From assembly GCA_964034945.1 (NCBI GenBank), contig OZ035962.1, forward strand, positions 26,223,530-26,287,529: a DNA stretch of 64,000 nt, written 5' to 3'. Of this stretch, positions 35,082 to 46,000 are shown in pieces (the first letter of the stretch is position 1; each line of letters starts with the position of its first letter). The notes beneath the pieces were generated by a model. The model was not told the DNA's origin. It ran no database searches and saw only the letters and a list, made by a program, of their open reading frames with translations. This DNA comes from Chrysopilus asiliformis. Taxonomy: Eukaryota; Arthropoda; Insecta; Diptera; Rhagionidae. A program made the position numbers and the translations under genes.

Positions 35082-35402
35082 CAAAATGCACTAAAACGTG
35101 CCAAACAAGTTTTCCCACCAATGTTTTAGGGTCTCAAGAGAAATGTTCTTTAAACTTGTATATTCTGATAAAAATATAAAGTATGTGGCCTTACATTTGC
35201 TCTTTGAAGTTCACCACACATACTTTTTTAATCACAAAACCACTGTAATAGCTGTAAACCACAATGGCGGTGCAGTTTCAGACTGTTCCAATGCCTCAAA
35301 CCATATATTTTTATCAAAATATAACAATTTTAAAGAAAATTGTTCATGAAACCCTAAAACATCAGTGGGAAAACTTGTTTTGGTACTTCTTAGTGCATTT
35401 TG
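35082..35402. mobile_element. MITE with about 90-bp TIRs
   Basis: Ends CAAAATGCACTAAAACGTGC and, in reverse complement, CAAAATGCACTAAGAAGTAC. The arms then share AACAAGTTTTCCCAC and ATGTTTTAGGGT. No TSD identified. Confidence 0.75.
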
Positions 35403-35921
35403 AATGCGTATAGCATTAGAATACTTTTTTTTCCTTTTTTTATACTTTTTAGTCTTTGAATAAAAATTTATCCCTTTGAGATATCCTTACCAACTTTTTG
35501 ACTTCAGAACCGGGTTCAGCGACACCAAAAATCGCAAGAAGAGATTTTTTTTCCGAAAATTTGAGAGGACAATTCGCCCTCCCCCACTTTAGACCCCTTA
35601 TTCTTATATATTTTGATTCATTGAACCGATTTCAATCTGATTGTCGCCATTTTGAAAAAAAATTGTGAATCCAAAATTATAACAAAAATACAAAGTGCTG
35701 GTAGAAAAACTTGAAATTCAATCAAATATTCAACAAGATTAAAAAATTTTAAAAGCCCCCGACTATAAAAAAGATGAAATAATATAATCATTAGAGAAAA
35801 TTTTCAATTGGTTTACGTATAGGGACAGCTTGGCTACACAAATGCACCGACAAATAGGTTTTCCTGATGCACATGAATTTTAAAGAACCATACAGGAAAT
35901 AGCGTTTTTCGTGCCCCTGGG

Positions 35922-36240
35922 TTAACTTCTGAACCCGTGTAGTTTTCACTTTGGTTGAATACTTTTTGGAAAGGGCACAGTCTCTAGTTTCATCCATATA
36001 TGGCTTCAAGAGCCACCGAATTGCAGGGGGATGCTGAGGGGTTAACGAACTGTCTCGTGATTTTTCACAGAAATTATGGCATAAATGGAAATTGCGCCCA
36101 CGAGAAAGTTCGTTATCCCCTCACCATCCCCCTGCAATCCGGTGGCTCTTTACGCCATATATGGATGAAAGTAGAGACTGTGCCCTTTCCAAAAAGTATT
36201 CAACCAAAGTGAAAACTACACGGGTTCAAAAGTTAGTTAA
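35922..36240. mobile_element. Large foldback element, about 140-bp arms
   Basis: The arms share ACCCGTGTAGTTTTCACTTT, GGAAAGGGCACAGTCTCTA and the CCACCG / CGGTGG segments. ORFs on opposite strands encode the same peptide ALSKKYSTKVKTTRVQKL, a palindrome artefact. TTAA occurs at both outer edges but not as an exact TSD. Confidence 0.8.
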
Positions 36241-36285
36241 GAAAGGCGAAATCGTGCATCATTCTTTACTTCAATAATTAAATTA

Positions 36286-37056
36286 CAGGGGAATCTCGAA
36301 AAGATGAACGATCGAAATGATAGAAATCCCAAAAAGATGAACGGCATACTTTTAATATTGGAGTGTTCTAAAACATGAACGAGAAGAATCTTAACGTTCT
36401 AAAAGATGAACGCCTCGTGGTACAATCCTTTTCTTTTCTTTTTTCACACAATTAGTTTGGGTATTTCTGGAGTAACTGTATTTCTGGAGTGACGGTATAT
36501 TCTTGTGGTAGTGCTTGAGTTTGTTTGTCCAGTAAAAAGTGAATTCCGCTATAACAAAGATGCCGCCAGTTAAGGGCCGCGTTAGATTTTTAAACTTAAA
36601 ATAAAAATGTGATGTTATCAAAGAAATAAAAAAAGGGTTCTTCATACAAAACAGTTGCCAGCAGATGCAATTGCGGCTGTCAACATTTGCTTAAAATTTG
36701 CGGAACAATGCGACTCCAATTTTGACACTATTATAAATCTCCGAAAATTAAGAGAAAAAGCAGTATTGAAACAGCTTTCTGCTCAACGACAAACCAAAAT
36801 CAGTGGTTTTTTCAGAAAATATAATTTCTAAAGAAATATATTATGTACATTACAACTGAATTTTGAAATGCACGCTGGTTCTTACATAACGCTTTTGTTG
36901 TTTTTAATTTTTTGCTGCCTTTGATTTCTTTTAGAATGACGTTTATGTAACATACATGTGTCCTCTTTCAGTCAAAACTCCTTCCAAAAAGATGAACGAT
37001 CTCGAAAAGATGACACGGCCGTGTTTTTTAGTGTTCATCTTTTCGAGATTCCCCTG
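36286..37056 (+). mobile_element. Tigger/pogo element, deleted, TA TSD
   Basis: Ends CAGGGGAATCTCGAAAAGAT on the left and its inverse on the right, with TA at 36284-36285 and 37057-37058. The motif AAAGATGAACG recurs several times near both ends. A transposase C-terminus remains at 36613-36831. Confidence 0.85.
36613..36831 (+). pseudogene. Tigger/pogo transposase C-terminal fragment
   Basis: The open frame includes QLPADAIAAVNICLKFAEQC and ends with RQTKISGFFRKYNF and a stop. The closing RQTKI.xFF peptide resembles the PCNA-interacting-type tail (QTKITDFF) seen at the C-terminus of pogo/Tigger transposases. The helix-turn-helix and DDE domains are missing. Confidence 0.75.
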
Positions 37057-37058
37057 TA

Positions 37059-39093
37059 CTTTATACTATTAAAAAAAAAATTATTTCAGGGTTTTTCAAT
37101 TTTTTAAGAGTACTTTTTAATTACGTTTTTTTAAATTCTTTATTTTGTTACTTCTCTATCTTCGTAGAGACCCAAATCCTCGTCCCCCATCCCCTTCTCA
37201 GCTATTTTGTGTTTTCGGACCCAAATTATTGTATCTGCACAATTATTATGTTTGCTAAATTTTCTCCTATAAATAAAGATATTTTATCATTAGTGCTTAT
37301 CTCTTGACACCCGACATTTTTCCTAACTCTTAAGATTTTTCACCGAAGTTTCAAAAATGTAACTGGAAATTTGTCAATTTCCATCGCGACGTAACATAAA
37401 CAAAATTCAGCATGACACCAGAATCCAAATACAAAAATATTTGCTTGCCAAAAATTGCAGGATAAGATAGGTACACTTCCCAGCCATAAATCCTCGTATT
37501 TATGGATACATGATTTGAGTTTATTTCAAAAAATGGAAAGCTTACCGTATTAATGTTCGATATAGGCAGCCATTATTCCGTTGCCGTTATGCGATCGTAC
37601 TTTCTGGCATTTCATTGCATCTTGTTGTTATAAAATTTCAATTTTTACAAAATCCCGCATATGCATATGAAATCAGGGCTTACGGAATGAATTTATTGAA
37701 CAGAGCTGTTATGTTATTGTGTGTAGATATATATCGAAAAACGGGAAGCATCCGGAAAAGACCCAGGGGAGTTTGATATGCATGGCAATGGCACAAAATT
37801 GCACTGAAGCGTAAAAAATGCAAGAAACATACTAAAAGGTCTACAACAGACAATATTCTGCTGCATAAACGTTGAAGGGCGGATGGGAGTTGAATATGGG
37901 TGGAATCTCTGTGTCTATCAAAGTACGTAAAGAAAGAAAGAAAGACTTTTCACCATCAGCTTCAATTTACAGGACTCTCCCGCGAGGGTTTGCGGTGCTG
38001 AAGTGGTTGATATTTGTTTGTGGGCGAGTGCAGGAACCTGTGTTTCGAGAGTGAAAAATGTTTAACCGCAAAGCAGAGCTATGATCTCCCTGAATGGATC
38101 GTTTTCATATCATTCACCTGAAAGCACCTTGCCACATTCGTCGCCACCCCGCTCAGCGAATGGTGTAAGGACACCATCGAAGGAATATCGTTCCTTAACT
38201 CTTCAGAAAGCTGCTCAAGGTAGAAACGTTTTTACCTTGAGTTTTTTTCCCCAATATATCCGGCTAAAGTCATTTCCCTCACAAACAAAATGTTTTCCGT
38301 GTTGGTTCGGAACATTTTTTTTTATTATTTGTGTGTAGATTGCGATGTTTATATCGAGACATGACAATATTTTGCATTTGTGCACGACACCTTTGACATT
38401 TACCGTGGAAGGAAATACTTTTGGTGCAACAGAGAAACTAAAAAACACCAAGGGAAAAATATTTATATCCGTGCAAAATAAAAAAAAAACAACACCCCAG
38501 GTATATGTGGTAATATGTAAAAAAAGGCGACCTCGTTCTTCCTTCCTTTGCCTCATTTCCATGGCAATAAAATTTTACGCTGAAGTTTCCTTTGCCAGTG
38601 TGCTGTTCCCGCTCTTCACTCCTGGCATTTCCCAGCACTGTCGCTTTGGCGCTTTTGTTTAAACTGTTAAGTAAAGAAGGGGACTTGGGGACCCTGGCAA
38701 AAACGTTGTGACGTCAATGGGGAGTTGTATCGTCATTGAGGCGATAAAACTGGTACCGGAGAAGGCATCAACTGAGAGAAAAACGGTTTTCCAATGGAAA
38801 AATTTTATTTATAAAATAAAAAAGGAAGAAAAATAAGTGAATCCGGTTTTCTGTGTTGATTCAATGTTCATGAAACGGAGTGAAATACACGCGTGGAATG
38901 GGCTCGGCATTGGTTGAGAGTTATGAGGGATGATGTCCGTTTAAAGGGTAAAAAGTCTGAAATGAAATTTGAGAATATATGATGTGAAGAGCAGATGACT
39001 TTCTTATACTACGACTACGCCCCTGTGCATCACATTGAGTTTCGCTAGCCTATAATCTCCTGATCCAAAAATTTGTTGTGATACCTCAGTTTA
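37059..39093. other. Mostly unique DNA
   Basis: Overlapping ORFs near 38081-38662 on both strands lack recognisable domains. Short GAAA run at 37927-37946. Confidence 0.4.
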
Positions 39094-39264
39094 GTTACCC
39101 GGCCCTTACACGCGACTGTAAAGTCTGTCAGTAGCACAGACTCCAAATGTCAAATTACTGACAACAAATTAGAAGACATTTAGCGAACTGGCAGTCAGTG
39201 TTTTTACACGAGACTGTGTCAGCGACTGTGTCAGCTCTACAGACGCGTGTAAGGGCCGGGTAAC
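39094..39264. mobile_element. MITE with TIR GTTACCCGGCCCTTACACGC
   Basis: The terminus is repeated exactly in reverse at the right end (GCGTGTAAGGGCCGGGTAAC). No TSD could be assigned. The TIR resembles those of the TTA-flanked MITEs at 13052 and 28620. Confidence 0.8.
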
Positions 39265-39491
39265 CCTCAATCACACGTAGCCAGTTTTTTTTTTTGAAAA
39301 ATTTCAAACCGTTCTTAAAAGTTTGGAGTAAACGCTACAGTTTCTGGGATTTCGAAGATTTTTTAGACATTGTTTTTAGACCCTCTTTAAAACCCACCTT
39401 GAAACCACTTTTTTTTATAATACCACCTTTTAGACCCCCTTGTTAAACCCTTTTTTATGCCCATTTAGATCCCATTTTTAGACCCTTGCCA

Positions 39492-39557
39492 GGTCGTAAA
39501 GTGGTTGTCGCAACCATACAATCACGAAACTAAAGTCGGGACGACCACTTTACGGCC
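39492..39557. repeat. 66-bp hairpin, possible mini-MITE
   Basis: GGTCGTAAAGTGGTTGTC on the left pairs with GACCACTTTACGGCC on the right with few mismatches. No TSD was identified. Confidence 0.55.
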
Positions 39558-40028
39558 TTTTGTGCCCCTTGGGATATAGATGGATAGATATAGGTTTTAT
39601 GAATAGTCCCTAAAAAAGTATTGAAACAGCCCTTTCTAACAATGCTTTCTAAAACTACGTATCAGATAGTAAAAAGTATGGTTTTTTTTTGTGTGAAATG
39701 TCTAACTCACCCAGAAGCTCTTTAAATTCATTAAACTTCAGACAGTTTTTGTTGGCGACGCGACGCTTCGGCGGTGTGTTACTGGAATGAAATCAGTGCA
39801 AGTATTATCTTTGATAGCGCTACAACCTCAGCCGCACGCGTCCTAGACAGCTTGATCTCGATCCTTGTCTCTGTCTGCAGTGTGGGAGTTACTGGTTATC
39901 CCGATTCTTTGGAAGTCGCTTTTATCCCTTATCCTGACATAATTCCCACCATCACCGCTCTGATGATGATAATGATTATGATGAGTGTACTTTGAGTTGC
40001 CGGTGTTTTTAGCGGCGGTGGGTGGTAT

Positions 40029-40034
40029 TTTATT
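40029..40034 (-). promoter_or_regulatory. Candidate poly(A) signal for the coiled-coil gene
   Basis: AATAAA on the minus strand (TTTATT on plus) about 50 bases after the stop codon of the last exon. The distance is short but possible. Confidence 0.3.
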
Positions 40035-40083
40035 AGTGTTGGTGTCTCCACTATCCAGACATCCACTCTCCGGATGATTATAA

Positions 40084-43000
40084 CTAGTCGAAAGGCTGAT
40101 TGGACTGATGCCGTCGTCCCTGTCTGCTCCCGATTTCCAGGCGTCTGTGGTCCTTTTCCGAAGGACTTCGTCTCATGTCGAGATTTGATTGCGGAGTCCG
40201 GTTTTTCTGCAATCTAGAATCAGAGACCACAATTGGATCTGTAGCTGAGGCTGATGTTGACAGGATTGGTGACACCGAGGATGAAGAATTTGATGACAGC
40301 GGGAACGCGGATGACGGAAATGACAACAAGGATGATATGGTGGTTGACGGTGACGTTAACGGTGACGTTGATGATGAGGCTGAAAAAAACTGATAGGGTG
40401 ATGGTGGAGATGCTGTTGGGATGGCATCCCATTTTGTGCATTTATAAATCGGAAAAGGATCGTTTAGTGCAATTGATTTTTTCTCAAATAAATCATAATA
40501 TGACTGTGATAATGGCGGTTGGCGAGGATAATTCATTCTCAGATTAGATGACAGCATCAAAGAAGACTTGGCTCGGTTAGCATCACCATCATCAGCGATA
40601 GAATGCGATTTTATGATGGCACCAATTGCATTCTCTTGGTGGGTAAAAGATTGTTCATCTTCCATTGTTCCCATTGTTGTCCCTCGATGTGATGTTGTCA
40701 TTGTCGTCATTGGGGCTGGTACCGTCGCCGATGCTTCTGCTCCACTTCCCTGAACCATTGGAGGATGGGTTAACGCTTCTGGCGTTAACTTGGCTGCTGC
40801 TGCTGTTGTTACCATCACTTGGGACGTTACAAATCCTCCTTCGTTCCCTTTGTTGTCCCCTTCATCCCAACTGGATGATGGCTTCATCACGAGAAGCGCA
40901 GCATTTGCACGAGGACATTTTGTGGTTTCGTTGCCTTTCGGGATAATTTTAGATCCGGCCGTTGGCACTCTTACTGGGTCAAAGTGATAGCCATTGCTTT
41001 TATCAAGACTGGAGAGTTTATGGTTTTTATAACATCCAACATTGCCATCTATCCAATAATTTGAAAGGTTTAAATCATCTTCATTGGTTCTAGGATTGTG
41101 GTGGCTGGCATCGTTTTTACTGTTCATTTTGTGACTTGTTGTGCCTCTAGCCAAATGCATTCCATTTAGTTGCTCTTTGACCATCAAGTACATATCATTC
41201 ATTTGCTTCTCAAGCATCTTCACTTGACTTTCTCGGAATTTCTCTAATGTCTGAAATGGAAGAATGGTGTAAGATTTTATATGAATTAGAAATGTGAATA
41301 ATTTTGATGGCTGGAGGCACTTTTGTACAGCTCTGATATTGCATGCAATAAATTTGATGTCTGTGAAAAAAAAAAAAGAAATCTGTCAAACTTGAATAAA
41401 CCACAAACAATTGATGGCTGCACATATTTTCGTTGTGAGCATACATATTTCAGCATTTGTAAGCGTTTGGATGTGTTGGGAAATTTTCATGAAAAATTCG
41501 TTGAGGGCGGTAGATGAAATTTCGATTTGGGCGTGAGTAAGTAATTACCGTAGCTTTAGGTAAACTCTATATAAAAATTCCAACTGTTATTTCGATAGAA
41601 TTTTAATTCCTTTGTCCATTGATCGGAAAATCTTTAATGAACTTCATAAATCAATAAAAGTTCTTCGTATTCCAACGGTGTAAGTTTTAACTTGAAATTT
41701 CACAAACTACATATAGTAAATCCCATGAAATCCGATTTAACTCTTATCATTTTGACCGGATCTAAAACCGTAAAACCGATAGAAGATTTTTTAAATTTTT
41801 TTCTCTCTTCAATCCGACATCGTTATATCGAATGCAGGTTTAGTCCAAGCAAATCTCATTGGTTTGAATTTAAGTTTTTATGGTTACGAATACTATAATC
41901 TTTCAACTGGTGTGATTTTATTTGTGAAGGGATAAAAATTCAGTTACCTTCGAACCTTTACCGAACGAATCAACTAAGAGTTCCCGTGATAGAAAATTGG
42001 AAACTTAAACTGAAAAACTTTTCTATACTCTCAATGTAAAAAAAAACTTTTTACACTCGATTCTGTAAAAAAAAATCGAGTTATGCATTTGTGCTTGAAG
42101 AGAAAAAAAAAAAAAAATTTTAATTACCAGTAACTTTTCCTTTTCCAACTTTGCAAAACCCAATATCTTATCATTTTCCAATCTAGAATTTTCAAGCACG
42201 TTAATTTTTTCCAAGCTTTTCTTCAGTTTTCCACTCAAATCCTCGGCCATGACCAGCTCCATTGTTTGCTCCCTGTTAAAATAAATACCAGGAAAAGTTA
42301 AAAAATCTCGGTTATTAACGGAATTAGCCGGAGAAGTAACGAAAGGCAGATAAACTGGAAGATGGCATAGATGTAGGAAGCCAGGGAATGGGATCTGTCC
42401 GGATGAGTCTAAGCTATACCGCAGAGTCATTTCCATCTGTGCCTATATATCTCTAGAAATTTATCCCGTAGCGGAAGTGAGTGTAGAAAGAAGCAAACGC
42501 GGGTACCGAGGACGCGAAAGGACCGGTCCAACCGGAACAGGATTCACAGGATGAATTCGGATCTTGCAGGCATTACAGGTTTACTCGTCTCATACATGTA
42601 TACATATGAATATATTTTCAAACTCCACTATCCGTCCAACGACTGATACTCTGTCCTGAATATCGTATAGAAACTCGTCTGTTTGCATATTTTAAAATAA
42701 GGAGGGAACAAAATGCGAACATCCTGTGGGAGTTACATTGTAGTAAAATCTAAGGGAGTACATGTTATAGAATAATACTTAGAAAGCTGGACTGAAACGT
42801 TGATGATGATAGTGGCACAGCGACTGGGATAAGGATGATTATGGGACCTGCTACAGGAAGGACTTAGGGATTTAACCGGAAAACTCAAACAATAACTGCT
42901 GATCAAGCTTTCAAAGCCTGTAAGGAAAGAATACGAAGTTTTCATCCGTTGGTTACTTCAGGACTTAAAAAAACTATAGGCAACGGCTATTGTGAATGTG

Positions 43001-46000
43001 TGCTGTTTATACGATTTTTTTTAAACACCAAGTATTTCACCTTATGGTATTCTGCAAAGTTTTCACTTCGATCTGGAGGCATTTGCATTGGTCCTCAATT
43101 CCAAACTTTTCAGCACTTCTACTGAAGCTGTTGGCATGAGACTTTATGTTTTCTGAGTTCTGGGTTCCGAATCCTTCGATTGATTTGTTAAATTTTGGCG
43201 TCTGTAAATATGATTACGAAATTTAATGAGATCATGGATTTTATTTTAAAAACTCCCTATATAAACCGGGGAAGCAGGGTGGTTAAGTTTTTTATTTTTC
43301 ATGCTCTGCCATTGAAAAGTCGCATGGAGACAGAATTATTCAGAATTTTTTTTTGCTATTTTGGGCAAAAATGCTCGGAAAAATATGTGTGGAAGTGTAA
43401 TTTTAATGGCAGGCCAAGAAAAAAATCACAATTTTTGTCTAATCGAGACTAAAAATAACGACCATATATATTTATGAGAAACGTCGTCACTCACCTGAAG
43501 GCACAAAATTTTATCCTTGAGCGATGCAATTTCTTCACGACATTTGCACAGTTCAGTTTCAATTTCCAACTTGTCACTTTTCAGTGTTGCACAGGACTTT
43601 TCAAGTGCTCTTCTATGGAATACAAGAAAAAAACGATAAAAACACGGCAAAACTAAAATACAGCAGGAATATATCACATATAGACTGAAATGAAATACTT
43701 TATATTTTAGTTGAAAGTAAACAGTTTAAGAGTTTTGTATGATTATAATTTTCATATTTGCACAGAATAAATACTACTAGGAAATCTCAAGTACCGTAGG
43801 TGCAAAAAAAAAACACGAAATGAAATGGAACCAGCGTACAGCCGGCGTAATGCATGTTGAGTGAAAATTTATTTGTGATTCATGGAAAATTAGGCCATTT
43901 CGTGAGGAAATATTATCACGTGTGATCTCATCGTATATACATAACCCAATCTGAACTGCAATAAAGTTCTATATTCAAATAATTACAATTTCCACGTTTG
44001 AAATAACAGTATTTTTAACATTAGGAAAAGGTACAGCAAATTAAAAGTGATGACTTCGCAACATGATCAAAACTTTCTTTCATGATATGGTAAATTTACT
44101 TTAAAAAGCTAATTAGCTAGATATTGAAGCTGGATTCTAGCTTAAAAGCGCCAACCTAGGACATCATGTGTCTGGGGCGGTGCTTCAGGCGACATTTGGA
44201 GGTTTTTTGCGTTAAATTCGGATATAACAAAAAACAAAACATGGTGACATGTTTCTTTGGTCAATTCAACGTGTATTTGACCTGCGCATTATTTTGAAAA
44301 TTTCTCCCTAAAAGATAACAGCAATTTTCACACACCTTGCATCTGATTGCAAACACTTTAATAATTTTCACACTGGACTTATAGTCATAAAATAAATCCA
44401 TAAGACTGTTACAGCCGGTTTCACAGTGGGAGCTTAAGCTTCGGCTTTGTTAAACTTATCCTGGTAGCTTAAGCTTTCGCTCACACAAGTGCTGTTTCAC
44501 AGTTAAATTTTGTGTGTCGATTAACAAAACTCAGTTTAGTGAATTTAATAGGCCACTGTGTATTTCTGTAATCATAGTAAACAATATTTAGCTCCGTAAA
44601 ATTTTTATTTTACGGAGCTAAATATTCATTTTAACATCGTTTTGACCTCAATTTTGAATTTACTCCGAAAAGGAGTAATCGACTCCATTTTTTCGAGAGT
44701 GTTCGTGTGCTGCAACCGAGAAGATTCCATAGCAGAAGAAGCTTTCAGAATTTTATACTCGTTTTAGAATGAGTAAGCAGTTTGCGTTTACAATATAAAA
44801 CTAGATAAGGTCTCAAATAGAAAACACAACAACATGGTACACTGTCGAAAAAACGGAGTCAATCACACACTGAAACGGAGTTTGAGGGAGTCCATCACCT
44901 ATCGGAGAAAATCGAACTCCGGGCTACGGAGTTCATAACAATTCCCTATGGGTGTTAATTTTTAACAATTTTTCGGTGTTAAACCAACTTATTAGATGGC
45001 CAAAAAAAAAACCTCGCAAATTCTCTTTTTTGCAAGCATTTGAGATGTTTTGAGTTTTTTTTCGTGTTTCCAAAGTTAATATTGACTTGTTAAAAACTTT
45101 TCTTGCATGTCTCTGCCGGGACTCGAACACGGGACCTCTCGAATTGTAAACCATTTGCCTTCCCAATAGGCCGTTGAAGCCAATTGGTAAGCCTCGTCTA
45201 AACGTGAACACCCTTTACAATGAAAATAACTCCCAAAAGGAGTTGGAGTGAATTTTTGACTCCTTTTCGGAGTTAATTCAAAACTGAGGTCAAAACGGTG
45301 TTAAAATGAATATTTAGCTCCGTAAAATAAAAATGTAAAAATAACTGCGCGCTACGATGTTACATTTTTTCTGAATAACACTGCGAGGTGCTTACTTTCA
45401 GCTATGTTTTGAGGCGGAGTTAATTCGTCCCTGAATTTTTTCGAGAGTGAACAACCAGATAGTAGCATTCTTCATCACTTTCATCAAATAAATCTTCAAA
45501 ATCACTATCCATTATTAAAAACTCAATTTAAAAACCAAATAATAATAATATTTCACTGGACGATAAGCATGCTAAGCTTTAGCTTAAGCGCTCAAGTTTG
45601 GTGGCTTAAATAAACGGAAATTTAAACTCAGTTTAAGGACTAAACCAGCACTGTGAAACAGTAAAAACAGTTAAGCGAAAGCTTAAACCAAATTCGAAGC
45701 TTAAGCTCGCACTGTGAAACCGGCTGTTAGAAATAATTTTAGAGAAATTATTTTCTTTGAAGTTTAAGACTTTTAATCAGTAATTTTCTGTACCGGCAAT
45801 TGAATTCACGCGTAAAAACTAAAGTGATCGCAATTAGATATAAGATCGGTGAAACTTGCAGTTAATTTATGTATTTTTTTAATAAAAATTTTTGCTTGCG
45901 ACGCAATTTTTGTTGTGTGCTGAAGAACTAAAAGCCCTTATATATTTTTATTTAGATAATCACAAACGAAAATTGAGACAAACCTTCTTCCCTCTCATCG

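Larger units (their letters stand above)
44412..45726. mobile_element. PIF/Harbinger-like element, 1315 bp, TTA TSD, with nested insertions
   Basis: Ends CAGCCGGTTTCACAGTGGGA and, in reverse complement, CAGCCGGTTTCACAGTGCGA; TTA at 44409-44411 and 45727-45729. Subterminal arms of about 165 bp repeat GCTTAAGCTT and GTTTCACAG. The interior is broken up by other repeats (44601-45334). A short acidic ORF start on the minus strand (45512-45422, MDSDFEDLFDESDEECYYLV) may be the decayed N-terminus of an element protein. Lies in the intron between 46902 and 43612. Confidence 0.85.

Noticed and set aside
40175..40987. Plus-strand ORFs over the last coiled-coil exon
   Set aside because: They are antisense shadows of the Ser/Pro-rich exon, which has support from splice phases of six upstream exons.
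45105..45180. Functional tRNA gene
   Set aside because: A and B boxes are present but no pairing acceptor stem was seen, and it is embedded in a nested transposon.
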